A stretch of 48,404 nucleotides of DNA from Bacteroidota bacterium (GCA_013361065.1 JABWAK010000008.1:1-48404); one strand, 5' to 3'. Counted from the first letter of the stretch, positions 31,499 to 41,239 are shown. Program-made: numbers and translations. Notes: generated by a model not told the origin, from the sequence alone.

Positions 31499-34400
31499 AT
31501 GTCGCACCCGGCCCTAGAACGTTTCCATCCTGTCGTCCGCTCGTGGTTCACTGCTTCGTTCGGCGTCCCTTCCCCACCCCAGCAGCAGGGGTGGCCCTCC
31601 ATCTCCGCCGGGAACAACACCCTCATCGTCGCACCGACCGGGTCGGGAAAGACCCTCGCCGCCTTCCTGTGGTGCATCAACCATCTGGTGGAGGAGAATA
31701 TCGCCGCGGGCACCGTCCCGGACGAACCGGAACTGCCGCAGACCGGGCGGCGCCGGAAGCACCGCGGTTCCATCAACAAGCGCGGTATCCGGGTACTCTA
31801 CGTCTCTCCGCTGAAGGCGCTGAACAACGACATCCACCGGAACCTGGAGATACCGCTGCACGGCATCATGGCGGAGGCGGAACGGACAGGGATCGCCATG
31901 GAAGCGATCCGCAGTGCCGTGCGGACCGGCGATACGACCCAGACGGAGCGCGCGCGCATGCTCCGGAACCCGCCGGACATTCTGATCACCACTCCGGAAT
32001 CGCTCTATCTGATGCTCTCATCGGAGAAGTCCCGTCCTCTCTTCGCCGATGTGCGGTATGTGATCGTGGATGAGATCCATTCCATCAGCAACACGAAACG
32101 GGGCGTTCATCTTTCTCTGACGCTCGAGCGGCTGGAGCATCTCGTCCGCACCGCCGCCGCATCGGCATCCTCACCCTATCGTCCCGTCACACGCATCGGT
32201 CTCTCCGCCACGCAGCGTCCGCTGGAGCAGGTGGCACAATTTCTTGGAGGGATGGAACACGACGGAGCGGAACGGAAGCCGCGGCCGGTGACGATCGTCG
32301 ACGCCGGATACAAGAAATCTGTCGACCTGAATGTGATCTGTGCTGCGAGGGATTTCGCCGAGATGCCGATGGACAGTATCTGGTCGCTCATCTTCCCGCA
32401 GCTGCTGACGATGATCCGCGAACACAGAACGACGCTCATCTTCGTGAACAACCGGCGGCTGGCGGAACGGGTAGCAGCGCGGCTGAATGACCTGCTGACC
32501 GGCGCGGAGGATATGACGAACAATTATGCGGTCCCCTTCTATAATAGAAAGGATTTCCCGGAACAGACCGCAGCATCGGTCCGTGACGAGACTTTAACTG
32601 TCTATGCCTACCACGGAAGCATGTCCCGCACGGTACGGGAGCAGCTGGAATCGGATCTGAAGACCGGTCGACTCCGGGCACTGGTCACCACCTCCGCGCT
32701 CGAGCTCGGTATCGATATCGGCACGGTGGACCTGGTAGTACAGATACAATCCCCGAAAGGGATCGCACGCGGATTGCAGCGGGTGGGCCGTTCGGGGCAT
32801 CTGGTACACGCGAACAGTAAAGGACGACTCTTCGTGACACACCGCGAGGATCTGGTGGAATGCGCCGTGGTAGCGAAAGGGATGACCGAGCATGCCATCG
32901 AACGGACGGTGATACCGCAGAACTGTCTGGATGTGCTGGCACAACAGATCGTAGCGATGGTAAGCATCGAGGAATGGAACACGGAGGAATTGTACGACCT
33001 GGTGCGTCAGTCCTATTGTTACCGTTCGCTCGGCGAGCAGAGCTATCATGCCGTGCTGGAGATGCTCGCCGGGAGATTCACGAACGATGCATTCCGTGAA
33101 CTGCGTGCCCGCATCGTCTGGAACAAACTGCACAATACCCTCTCCACGCTCCCGGGATCGTCGCTGCTGGCACTGACCAACGCCGGTACGATACCGGACC
33201 GCGGGTATTTCGGTGTGTATCTGGAGGATATGAAAACGAAAGTGGGCGAAGTGGATGAGGAGTTCATCTACGAGAGCCGCTCGGGGGATACGTTCATCCT
33301 CGGTTCGAATGTGTGGAGGATGGTCGACATCGATGCGAACAAAGTGGTCGTGGCTCCGGCACCGGGTCAGCCGGCCCGCATGCCGTTCTGGCGCGGCGAA
33401 GGGATCGGACGGACGTTCGAACTGGGAGAACGGATCGGGGCATTCATTGACACTCTCACTGCTTCGGACCGTGCCGCACAGGAAGCGATGCTGCAGCATT
33501 ATCCGGTGGATGCTCATGCACGCTGGAACATCCTGGAATATCTGGAGGAGCAGCGCGCATCGACCGGACTGGTCCCGTCCCACCGCACCATCGTCGTGGA
33601 AGGATTCCGTGATGAGGTGGGGGACCCGCGGATCGTCGTCCATTCGCCGTTCGGAAAAGGGGTGAATGGACTGCTCGGCATCGTTCTGCATCACGCCCTG
33701 CTGCTGCGGCTGAACATCGATGTGCAGATGCTCTATAATAATGACGGGATCCTCTTCCGGTGTTCGGATGCCGAACGGCTCCCGCTTGACCTGTTCGACG
33801 GGCTGAGTACGGACCATGCGCAGCAGGTGATCCTGGAATCGATCCCTTCCTCCCCGCTGTTCGGTGCATTGTTCCGTCAGAATGCCGAGCGCTCGCTGCT
33901 GCTGCCGAAAGGGAATCCCGGCAAACGGCGTCCGTTCTTCCTGCAGCGCCTCCGTTCGGCGGACCTGCTGCAGATCGTCCGTCAATACAACGATTTTCCG
34001 ATCGTCATCGAGACGGTCCGGGAATGCCTGACCGACGTTCTGGACCTGGAACATACGATTGAGGTGATCGGACGGATCACGGCGGGAGAGATCACCGTCC
34101 ACACCGTCTATCACGAGACCCCGTCCCCTTTCGCTTCCACCGTCCTGTTCGATTTCGCTGCGGTCTATATGTACGAGTGGGACGATCCCAAACAGACCGC
34201 ACAGCAGCAGTTCGCGTCGCTCAACCGTGAGCTCATCTCCGAAGTGGTCGATCTCGGTGCGGTCCGCACGGTGGTCCGCGCCGATGCTGTGCGGAGCGTC
34301 GAATCCCAGCTGCAGTTCACTGCTCCCACCCGGCGTGCCCGCACCGCCGGTGAACTGCTGGAGATCTTCCTTCGTCTTGGCGAGTTGACCGGACCGGAAC

Positions 34401-36130
34401 TGATGGAGCGGATCGAACAGCCCGCCTTCGCGGAGGAGCTGAAGCAGAAAGGGATCATCGTACCAGTCACCATCGGCAGTGAAGAGTATTGGATCGCCGC
34501 GGAGGAACTCCCGCTCTATCGTCCCATCAGCCGAATTGATGATGCACAACTGTCGCAGCTTCCGGAACATCTCCGCACACTTCGTTTCGAACGGGAGGAG
34601 GCGCTGCACTATGTGATGCTGCGGATGCTCCGCTCCCGCGGAACACTCACCGCCGATGCCATCGCACACCGCTACGGGATCGGCCGGGCAGAATGCGAAC
34701 AGATCCTTGCATCCGTTCCGTCGGCGGCGAATCTGGTGCGCGGCACACTGACCGCCGGCAGCGAGGAGGAACAGTGGGGCTATCGTCCCAACCTCGACCG
34801 GATCCACCGCGCATCGCTCTCGCTCGCACGCAAGGAGATCACACCGGCGACGATGGCGGATGTGACGCGGTTCTTCCTGCAATGGCAGCGGCGGCACCCG
34901 GACCATCTCGCATCGACACCGGACGAGATGCGGTCGCTGCTGGAACAGCTGCAGGGACTTGCCGTTCCGGCCGATGTGTGGGAACCGGAACTTCTGCGGA
35001 CGAGGATGTTGCGGTACGACCGGGAGATGCTCCGCTCCTTCACCCAAAGCGGCGAGTTCTTCTGCGTGGGCGGTGATGCGGGACGCGTGCAGTGGATCGC
35101 TCGCGGCGAGGGATATCATTTCCTTCCTGCTGCGGAGGAGCATCTGGAACTCTCTGCACACGCACAGGATATCCTTACCTTCCTGAAAGAGAACGGTGCC
35201 TCCTTCCTTTCGGACCTGCGGGAACAGACCACCTTCTCCCTCGCCACCATCAACCGGGCCCTCTCCGAATTGTTCTGGCAAGGACTCATCACCAGCGATG
35301 CTGCTGATGAAGCGCTGCATGTGAAACGGTATCTGAAGAATGAGGAACCGGGGATGCCTGCGGAACGGATGGAGATCGTCAACCCCCGCCGGAACCCGCT
35401 GCGCAGCACTGCCATGCGGAGCGTCCGCACCGCGCTGAAGCAGGCTCCCGGATGGAGCGGCCGCTGGTCGCTGGTCCGCACCCGGAGCGTGCTCGGACCG
35501 GCCGTTCCGGACCAGGAACGGATCCGCCGGCAGGCGGAACAGCTGCTGCTGCGGTACGGCGTCGTGGCGCGCGAGATCGCAAAACGGGAGGAGAACCTCC
35601 TTCCCTGGTCGCTGCTGGCGATGGAGTTCCAGAGGATGGAGATGCGCGGCGAACTGCGGCGCGGGTACTTCGCGGAAGGATTGTCCGGGATGCAGTTCGC
35701 ACTTCCCGAAGCGGTGCGAATGCTGGAGGAACTCCGGGGACGGGAACCGCGGACCGCAGAGATCGTAGTATTGAATGCCTGCGATCCGGCCAATCCGTAC
35801 GGCATCGGTATCGAGCATACTTTCGCACCGGAATTGAATGTGCGCATCTCACGTTTACCAGGAAATTATCTTATCTTGGAGAACGGCCGTCCGCTCGTCT
35901 GGCTGGAGAATTATGGCGCACGGCTGTATTGTTCCGCATTCTCCCCGTCCGTCTCCGAAGGTATCCGTCAGTTCATCCAGCATCTCCGTACCGGTTATCC
36001 GGACAGGAACGAGATCGTGCTGGAATACTGCAACGGTCAGCGTCCATCAGAAAGCGGTATGGCGGAATCACTGCGTGCCATCGGATTCTACCGGGACAAG
36101 GTACAAACGATGCGGTACGACCTGCGTTGA
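31499..36130 (+). CDS. lhr: Lhr-type long DEAD/DEAH-box helicase
   Basis: 1543 residues from the ATG at 31499, matching the long (Lhr, about 1500 aa) form. Helicase motifs: PPQQQGWPSI (Q motif), APTGSGKT with Lys51 (I), SPLKALNND (Ia), TTPESL, V-DEIH at 191-194 (II), GLSATQ (III), RALVTTSALELGIDIG (V) and QRVGRSGH at 427-434 (VI). The Lhr core and a long C-terminal extension of winged-helix and beta-barrel modules follow. Lhr is a superfamily 2 DNA translocase linked to DNA repair and mitomycin C tolerance in other bacteria. Start: an upstream TTG at 31481 lacks support. Divergent from the kinase operon. Confidence 0.94.
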   Translation: MSHPALERFHPVVRSWFTASFGVPSPPQQQGWPSISAGNNTLIVAPTGSGKTLAAFLWCINHLVEENIAAGTVPDEPELPQTGRRRKHRGSINKRGIRVLYVSPLKALNNDIHRNLEIPLHGIMAEAERTGIAMEAIRSAVRTGDTTQTERARMLRNPPDILITTPESLYLMLSSEKSRPLFADVRYVIVDEIHSISNTKRGVHLSLTLERLEHLVRTAAASASSPYRPVTRIGLSATQRPLEQVAQFLGGMEHDGAERKPRPVTIVDAGYKKSVDLNVICAARDFAEMPMDSIWSLIFPQLLTMIREHRTTLIFVNNRRLAERVAARLNDLLTGAEDMTNNYAVPFYNRKDFPEQTAASVRDETLTVYAYHGSMSRTVREQLESDLKTGRLRALVTTSALELGIDIGTVDLVVQIQSPKGIARGLQRVGRSGHLVHANSKGRLFVTHREDLVECAVVAKGMTEHAIERTVIPQNCLDVLAQQIVAMVSIEEWNTEELYDLVRQSYCYRSLGEQSYHAVLEMLAGRFTNDAFRELRARIVWNKLHNTLSTLPGSSLLALTNAGTIPDRGYFGVYLEDMKTKVGEVDEEFIYESRSGDTFILGSNVWRMVDIDANKVVVAPAPGQPARMPFWRGEGIGRTFELGERIGAFIDTLTASDRAAQEAMLQHYPVDAHARWNILEYLEEQRASTGLVPSHRTIVVEGFRDEVGDPRIVVHSPFGKGVNGLLGIVLHHALLLRLNIDVQMLYNNDGILFRCSDAERLPLDLFDGLSTDHAQQVILESIPSSPLFGALFRQNAERSLLLPKGNPGKRRPFFLQRLRSADLLQIVRQYNDFPIVIETVRECLTDVLDLEHTIEVIGRITAGEITVHTVYHETPSPFASTVLFDFAAVYMYEWDDPKQTAQQQFASLNRELISEVVDLGAVRTVVRADAVRSVESQLQFTAPTRRARTAGELLEIFLRLGELTGPELMERIEQPAFAEELKQKGIIVPVTIGSEEYWIAAEELPLYRPISRIDDAQLSQLPEHLRTLRFEREEALHYVMLRMLRSRGTLTADAIAHRYGIGRAECEQILASVPSAANLVRGTLTAGSEEEQWGYRPNLDRIHRASLSLARKEITPATMADVTRFFLQWQRRHPDHLASTPDEMRSLLEQLQGLAVPADVWEPELLRTRMLRYDREMLRSFTQSGEFFCVGGDAGRVQWIARGEGYHFLPAAEEHLELSAHAQDILTFLKENGASFLSDLREQTTFSLATINRALSELFWQGLITSDAADEALHVKRYLKNEEPGMPAERMEIVNPRRNPLRSTAMRSVRTALKQAPGWSGRWSLVRTRSVLGPAVPDQERIRRQAEQLLLRYGVVAREIAKREENLLPWSLLAMEFQRMEMRGELRRGYFAEGLSGMQFALPEAVRMLEELRGREPRTAEIVVLNACDPANPYGIGIEHTFAPELNVRISRLPGNYLILENGRPLVWLENYGARLYCSAFSPSVSEGIRQFIQHLRTGYPDRNEIVLEYCNGQRPSESGMAESLRAIGFYRDKVQTMRYDLR

Positions 36131-36151
36131 CATTTCATCAACAGGACCCCT

Positions 36152-37786
36152 ATGAAACATCTCCCGCTCTTTCTCTTATTGATCGTCATGCCGATGACGG
36201 CACAGGATTCCATCACAACAAACGTGGTGCGGAATGCCGAGACGATGATCGGACTCCGTTTCTCGGAAGCGGACCGGGAATCATTGCTCGGCGATGTGCA
36301 GGGACAGCGGGAAAGTTTCGGAAGACTGCGGGCGGTCCCGCTGCCGAACAGCATCGTGCCCTCCCTGCTCTTCAATCCGATCCCGTTCGGGAAAATTATC
36401 CCGCAACGGAAGAGCATCGTCGCTCCGGCCGGAGTGAAGGATGCACCGTTGCCGGAGAGCGATGAGCGGATCGCGTTCGCATCGGTTGGAGAGCTCGCAC
36501 TGTGGATCCGGACGAAACGTCTTTCCTCCGAACGGCTCACGCGCATCTACCTGGACCGGATCAAACGCTATCAGCCGATGCTGCAGTGCATCGTCACGGT
36601 GACGGAATCGCTCGCCATTGCACAGGCACAGCGGGCGGACCGGGAGATCGCTGCCGGGAAGTACCGCGGTCCGCTGCACGGCATTCCGTACGGTGCAAAG
36701 GACCTCCTGTCGACCAAGATGTATCCTACCACCTGGGGTTCGGTACCGTACAGAACACAGCAATTCTCGGAGGATGCAACGGTCATAACGAAGCTGGAGG
36801 AAGCGGGTGCAGTGCTGATCGCTAAAACGGCGCTGGGAGAACTGGCATGGGGCGATGTCTGGTTCGGCGGGAAGTCGAAGAATCCCTGGGATACCACGCA
36901 GGGTTCCAGCGGTTCCTCCGCCGGGTCCGCCTCCGGAACCGCTGCCGGATTGTTCGCCTTCTCCATCGGTTCGGAAACGTACGGTTCCATCGTCTCCCCC
37001 TCCACGCGGTGCGGGGTGACAGGACTCCGGCCGACCTATGGACGCGTCAGCCGGTACGGAGCGATGGCGCTCAGCTGGTCCATGGACAAGATCGGACCTA
37101 TCTGCCGGACCGTGGAGGATTGTGCGCTCGTCCTGCAGGCGATCGCCGGGCCGGACCCGAAGGATCAGACACTGTACGATATGCCGTTCGTCTATGAACC
37201 GAAGAGGACCGAACTGAAAGGTCTCCGCATTGGGTACCTGAAGAGCGATCTGGACAGTGCGAAGAGCGGCAAGCAATTCAATGATGCAGTGCTGGAACAG
37301 CTGCGCGCGCTTGGAGCGGTCCTGATCCCTGTGGAGCTCCCCGCATTCCCGGTGGATGATATCGCCATCATGCTCAGCGCGGAGTCGGCCGCCGCGTTCG
37401 ATGAACTAACGCGCAGCGGAAAGGATGATCTGCTGGTGCGGCAGATCAAGAATGCCTGGCCGAACTCGTTCCGTGCCTCGCGGTTCATCACCGCCGTGGA
37501 GTACATCCAGGCGAGCCGTGTGCGGCAACTGCTCATCCAGGAGATGGAGCGCACGATGCGCTGGATCGATGTGTACGTCGGACCGTCCCTGGAAGGGAAC
37601 AGCCTGCTTCTGACCAATCTCACCGGACATCCCAGCATCACCGTCCCCAGCGGATTCACTTCCGCCGGTCATCCGGTCAGCATCACCTTCACCGGTCAGC
37701 TCTTCGGCGAAGGGACGCTGTTGTCCGTCGCCAAGAAATATCAGGATGCGACCGGTCATCATGTGAAGCATCCTGTATTGCCCTGA
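36152..37786 (+). CDS. Exported amidase-signature enzyme (GatA-like fold)
   Basis: 544 residues. The N-terminus MKHLPLFLLLIVMPMTAQ is a Sec signal. The amidase signature is complete: Lys in GIPYGAKDLLSTK, then the Gly/Ser-rich QGSSGSSAGSASGTAAGLF holding the cis-Ser and nucleophilic Ser, and SIGSETYGSIVSPSTRCGVTGLRPTYGRVS. The Ser-cisSer-Lys triad hydrolyses amides. The export signal argues against the GatCAB tRNA role and for periplasmic amide, peptide or aryl-amide hydrolysis. It follows Lhr by 21 bases on the same strand and may be cotranscribed. It converges on the SUMF1-like gene with an 8-base gap. Confidence 0.92.
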   Translation: MKHLPLFLLLIVMPMTAQDSITTNVVRNAETMIGLRFSEADRESLLGDVQGQRESFGRLRAVPLPNSIVPSLLFNPIPFGKIIPQRKSIVAPAGVKDAPLPESDERIAFASVGELALWIRTKRLSSERLTRIYLDRIKRYQPMLQCIVTVTESLAIAQAQRADREIAAGKYRGPLHGIPYGAKDLLSTKMYPTTWGSVPYRTQQFSEDATVITKLEEAGAVLIAKTALGELAWGDVWFGGKSKNPWDTTQGSSGSSAGSASGTAAGLFAFSIGSETYGSIVSPSTRCGVTGLRPTYGRVSRYGAMALSWSMDKIGPICRTVEDCALVLQAIAGPDPKDQTLYDMPFVYEPKRTELKGLRIGYLKSDLDSAKSGKQFNDAVLEQLRALGAVLIPVELPAFPVDDIAIMLSAESAAAFDELTRSGKDDLLVRQIKNAWPNSFRASRFITAVEYIQASRVRQLLIQEMERTMRWIDVYVGPSLEGNSLLLTNLTGHPSITVPSGFTSAGHPVSITFTGQLFGEGTLLSVAKKYQDATGHHVKHPVLP

Positions 37787-37794
37787 ATGATCGG

Positions 37795-38688
37795 TCACCG
37801 CACGACAACACGAAATCCCACCCTTGTGCCTCTGTAGGATTGGTTCAGTCGGGTGCGAGCCGTCGTGCGTACACCGGGTTCCGCATTGAACCAGGAACCG
37901 CCCCGCAGTACTTTGAATTGATCCTCTTTGCGGACCAAAGGATCGTTCTTTTGCTCTGCCGTATATGGACCATACGAATCAGCACACCATTCCATGACAT
38001 TACCGGACATATCAAACAGCCCGATACTGTTGGAGTGGAACGAACCCACCGGGGCAGTAATGACAAACCCATCGTTGTATCCGTTCCAGATCTTTAAATT
38101 CGGCCATCGGGCAGCCGCACTCTCGTCGGCCACATTACCGTTCGGTACTCCATTTCCCCAACCATAGCGCGGACGCATGCCTCGTTCCCTTGCTGCGAAT
38201 TCCCATTCCGCTTCGGTCGGCAATCGGACCGTCCTGCCAGTGACACCGGAGAGCCAGCCGCAGAATGCGACGGCATCCCTCCAACTTACACAGACCACGG
38301 GATGCTGATCGGTCTGAGGAAATCCGGGCTTGCGATATGTTGCACCATACTCTTTACTCCAAGAAGTGCCATCCCACACGAATGCCCATCCTTCCGATTC
38401 GGCATCGGTCATGTATCCTGTTTGTTCGGTGAACCGAGTGAACTGACCAACAGTGATCTCATGAACACCCATGGAGAAATCACTGACGGTCACGAAGCTC
38501 ACCGGCAGTTCATCGGCTGCACCTTCATTGAAAACATCACCAAGCCGGAACGTGCTGCCGGGGATCGATGCTACTGAAAGATCCGCCAACTCTGTGACAA
38601 GCAATTCTTTTTTCGGTTCTTTGCTGACGCCGCCAACAGCAATGACGACAGCAACCGATAGAAAACACAACAGACTGAGGACTCTCAT
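37795..38688 (-). CDS. SUMF1/FGE-fold exported protein lacking catalytic cysteines
   Basis: 297 residues from the ATG at 38688, which has AAAGGAATGG upstream. N-terminal MRVLSLLCFLSVAVVIAVGG is a signal or anchor. The formylglycine-generating enzyme-like fold is clear: GVHEITVGQFTRFTEQTGY, HPVVCVSWRDAVAFCGWLS, RLPTEAEWEFAAR, GLFDMSGNVMEWCADSYG and RGGSWFNAEPGVRTTARTR...GFRVV. The C-terminal segment that carries the copper-binding Cys pair in true FGE has none, so sulfatase activation is unlikely; many bacterial members bind ligands or have other roles. Convergent with the amidase gene. Function unknown. Confidence 0.87.
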   Translation of the reverse strand: MRVLSLLCFLSVAVVIAVGGVSKEPKKELLVTELADLSVASIPGSTFRLGDVFNEGAADELPVSFVTVSDFSMGVHEITVGQFTRFTEQTGYMTDAESEGWAFVWDGTSWSKEYGATYRKPGFPQTDQHPVVCVSWRDAVAFCGWLSGVTGRTVRLPTEAEWEFAARERGMRPRYGWGNGVPNGNVADESAAARWPNLKIWNGYNDGFVITAPVGSFHSNSIGLFDMSGNVMEWCADSYGPYTAEQKNDPLVRKEDQFKVLRGGSWFNAEPGVRTTARTRLNQSYRGTRVGFRVVVR

Positions 38689-38905
38689 TTTGCCATTCCT
38701 TTTTTTGATACACAATATATCCTCGGTGAAAAGGAATGCAAGATGCTCCGGACGATTTCACGGAATCATCACCACAAAGAGAAAGAACGGTCATCTAAAG
38801 TTCACCGTCCCTTGACGAAGACTTATTGTTCGATGAACGAATGGAAGTTTGTTCAATTGCATTTGCGGACATCGGTTTCTAAATTGTATCCTTTAATACT
38901 GACCT

Positions 38906-39745
38906 ATGACCATATCCGATATCCTACATCATCAGCAGGCACCGCCGCTCCTGCTCCGGTTCCCGCGGCTCTTGTTCCTGTACTTCCGGCTCAACCGTAT
39001 CTCCGTACTGCGGATGAAGTATGCGTATCGAGCCGTACGGCGCATATTGAAGGACCGTCCCGCTCCCCGCACCGTGATCGATGCCGGCTGCGGCATGGGT
39101 GACTATCTGTTCATGGTGCCGGAGTTCGCATCGTCCGGTTCGCTCATCGGTATCGATGTTTCTCAATCCAACATCGAACTCTGCAATGCACTGGCCAAAG
39201 AGACCGGCCGGCAGAACATGTCCTTTGTCTGCAGCGACCTTGTCTCCGCCGAACTGCCGGCGGATGTCGATCTGATCCTCTGCATCGGCGTGCTGATGTA
39301 CATCGGCGACGATCGTGCAGTCTTGAAGAACTTCCACCGCTCCCTTGCACCGGGAGGCCGGCTGGCACTCTATACCGCGGTAAACTATCGCCGGACGCTC
39401 CCTCTCTATAAACGTCTCGCCAGGATACCCGGATTCGATTATGACCAGGTGATCGGCCGGCCGCAGACCTACAGCGATGCACAACTGGAGGAGCGGCTGG
39501 CAGAGGCTGGATTCACCATTATAGAACGACGTCCTTCTTTCGGTTCATTTGCTGCTGTAATGTTCGAAATATCGGCCATTTTTGAATGGTTCTTCAAATC
39601 GCTGCACCCGATACTCTGGCTGCTGCTGATCCCGTTCTATATCATCTTCTATCCACTTTATCTGATCTCCATGACCGCCGATGTGCTCGGGAAGCGCAGC
39701 ACCGGGAACGGCGTCATGATCATTGCGGAGAAACGCGCACCATGA
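38906..39745 (+). CDS. Class I SAM methyltransferase with C-terminal membrane helices
   Basis: 279 residues. Motif I is VIDAGCGMGDYLF, the acidic strand-2 end GIDVSQSN, motif post-II SFVCSDLVS, and LAPGGRLALYT (motif III region): a complete SAM fold. The C-terminus has a hydrophobic stretch (ILWLLLIPFYIIFYPLYLISM) predicting membrane attachment by one or two helices, which suggests a lipid or quinone-like substrate. The stop overlaps the start of the Kir gene as ATGA, so the two are coupled. Start ATG at 38906. Confidence 0.85.
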   Translation: MTISDILHHQQAPPLLLRFPRLLFLYFRLNRISVLRMKYAYRAVRRILKDRPAPRTVIDAGCGMGDYLFMVPEFASSGSLIGIDVSQSNIELCNALAKETGRQNMSFVCSDLVSAELPADVDLILCIGVLMYIGDDRAVLKNFHRSLAPGGRLALYTAVNYRRTLPLYKRLARIPGFDYDQVIGRPQTYSDAQLEERLAEAGFTIIERRPSFGSFAAVMFEISAIFEWFFKSLHPILWLLLIPFYIIFYPLYLISMTADVLGKRSTGNGVMIIAEKRAP

Positions 39746-40704
39746 TGAAGAAACAGACACCTTCCACCGTCAAAGAGGATGCAAACGATCTCGGTTTCGG
39801 CAGCCGTCTCTCCCAACAGCATGTGAACCGGATGATGAACCGGGACGGTTCATTCAATGTGGACCGGGCCGGATTATCCGTGGTCCGTTCCCTGAGTCTC
39901 TATCATTGGCTCATCACCATCTCTTGGACGAAGTTCATCCTGCTTACGATGGTCTTCTATCTGTCCGTGAACATCATCTTCGGCTGGGCTTACTATGCGG
40001 CGGGACCGGATGCGCTGAACGGCGCGGAATCGACCACCTTCACCGAGCATTATTGGAACTGTTTCTTCTTCAGTGTGGAGACCTTCGCAACCATTGGCTA
40101 CGGTGCACTGAATCCCAGGAATGCAACAGCGAACATTCTGATGACCATCGAATCATTCTTCGGCTTTGTGAGCGTAGCAATGATCACCGGACTCCTCTTC
40201 GCCCGGTTCGCCCGGCCCAATGCGAAGATCCTCTACAGCAACACCGCGGTCATCGCTCCGTTCAAGGATGGGGAAGCACTGATGGTCCGGATCATCAACC
40301 AGCGCTCCAGCCAGCTGATCAACATCGAAGCACAGATCATCTTCTCCATGATGAAGGAGCGGCAGGGACGCCGGGTGCGTCAGTATCACGGACTAGCACT
40401 GGACCGCCAGAAGGTCACCTTCTTCCCGCTCCATTGGACCATCGTGCATGAGATCGATGAGAAGAGTCCGCTCCGCGGAATGGATGCGGACCAGCTGCGG
40501 GAAGCGGAGACGGAGATGTTCGTACTGATCACCGCGACGGATGAGACCTATTCCCAGACGGTCCATTCCCGTTCCTCCTATCGGTACAATGAGATCGTCT
40601 TCAACGCACGGTTCAAGGATATCTTCATTCCCGGTACGGACGGAAAAGCGATCGGCGTGAGCATGGAACGGATCCATGAGTACGAACTGCTGAACGGGAA
40701 ATGA
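39742..40704 (+). CDS. Inward-rectifier potassium channel (KirBac-like)
   Basis: 320 residues. TM1 at about 57-80 (LITISWTKFILLTMVFYLSV), pore helix and selectivity filter T117-I-G-Y-G121 (ETFATIGYGAL), TM2 at about 130-153, then a C-terminal cytosolic beta-sandwich domain of about 165 residues (KILYSNTAVIAPF, FFPLHWTIVHEIDEKSPL, ETYSQTVHSRSSYRYNEIVF). This is the two-TM-plus-cytoplasmic-domain layout of bacterial Kir channels, which form tetramers passing K+. The two ATGs at 39742 and 39745 are in frame; the first overlaps the methyltransferase stop. Coupled at its 3' end (ATGA at 40701) to the NYN gene. Confidence 0.92.
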   Translation: MMKKQTPSTVKEDANDLGFGSRLSQQHVNRMMNRDGSFNVDRAGLSVVRSLSLYHWLITISWTKFILLTMVFYLSVNIIFGWAYYAAGPDALNGAESTTFTEHYWNCFFFSVETFATIGYGALNPRNATANILMTIESFFGFVSVAMITGLLFARFARPNAKILYSNTAVIAPFKDGEALMVRIINQRSSQLINIEAQIIFSMMKERQGRRVRQYHGLALDRQKVTFFPLHWTIVHEIDEKSPLRGMDADQLREAETEMFVLITATDETYSQTVHSRSSYRYNEIVFNARFKDIFIPGTDGKAIGVSMERIHEYELLNGK

Positions 40705-41177
40705 CCATGGACCATGTGATCATCGACGGGTACAATTTGATCCACGCTGTGCCGTCGCTGAAGAAAACATTGCTGCACAATGCCGAGAGTGCGCGGGAAC
40801 TGCTCATCCACGCCGTTGCACAACTGACCCACAAACGGAAGTTCCGGTGTTCCATTGTGTTCGACGGACACGAGCCTCCTGCCCGCACCAAACAATCGGT
40901 GCATGCGCCGGTACATGTCATCTACTCCGGCACCCGTACTGCGGACTCCCACATCCGCACGATGATCGAACAGTCCAAACAGCGTCCCCGCCTTGTCATC
41001 GTTTCGTCGGACCGGGAGATCATCGCCTTTGCCCAGGCATGCTCCTGCCAGACCCATTCCTCCCGTCATTTCGCCAACCTGTTGTCCGAAGCGGACGATG
41101 CCGTGACCGACAAATCGGACTCCACCCTCACACCGCATCAGATCGATGAGTGGCTGAGGATCTTCGGGGAAAAATAA
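40701..41177 (+). CDS. NYN-domain nuclease, YacP/Rae1-like
   Basis: 158 residues. Begins HVIIDGYNLIH, the defining NYN/PIN-like metal-binding opening (D-G-Y-N), continues with CSIVFDGHEPPA, ADSHIRTMIEQS and VIVSSDREI, where the D residues of the second metal site lie. The fold matches the YacP/Rae1 group of small endoribonucleases; Rae1 in Bacillus cuts mRNA within ribosomes. The C-terminal TLTPHQIDEWLRIFGEK is a typical end. The ATG overlaps the Kir stop. An ATG at 40707 is an alternative. Confidence 0.85.
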   Translation: MTMDHVIIDGYNLIHAVPSLKKTLLHNAESARELLIHAVAQLTHKRKFRCSIVFDGHEPPARTKQSVHAPVHVIYSGTRTADSHIRTMIEQSKQRPRLVIVSSDREIIAFAQACSCQTHSSRHFANLLSEADDAVTDKSDSTLTPHQIDEWLRIFGEK

Positions 41178-41195
41178 AATATTCCGGTTTACCTC

Positions 41196-41224
41196 TTGAC
41201 ATTCACTATGCCGTAATGTAAATT
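41196..41224 (+). promoter_or_regulatory. Promoter of the CDF-DtxR-feo operon
   Basis: TTGACA (41196-41201, perfect -35), a 17-base spacer and TAAATT (41219-41224; 4 of 6). The -10 overlaps the DtxR-like palindrome at 41222-41239, so bound repressor would block it. Confidence 0.7.
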
Positions 41225-41239
41225 TAGGTTAACCTAAAT
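41222..41239. promoter_or_regulatory. DtxR/MntR-type operator, perfect 18-bp palindrome
   Basis: ATTTAGGTT-AACCTAAAT is a perfect inverted repeat with the TTAGG...CCTAA arms of known DtxR/IdeR-family boxes. It covers the end of the -10 and the likely start site, 22 bases before the first gene. Autoregulation by the DtxR-family protein encoded at 41948 is the simplest reading. Confidence 0.75.

Noticed and set aside
32594-35818. A 1074-codon minus-strand frame inside the helicase gene
   Set aside because: The plus strand is an intact Lhr helicase with all motifs in order. The long antisense frame follows from high GC at codon position three.
41196-41224. The operator as a Fur box
   Set aside because: The core TTAGGTT/AACCTAA matches DtxR/IdeR/MntR boxes, not the GATAATGAT hexamer pattern of Fur, and a DtxR-family gene is in the operon.
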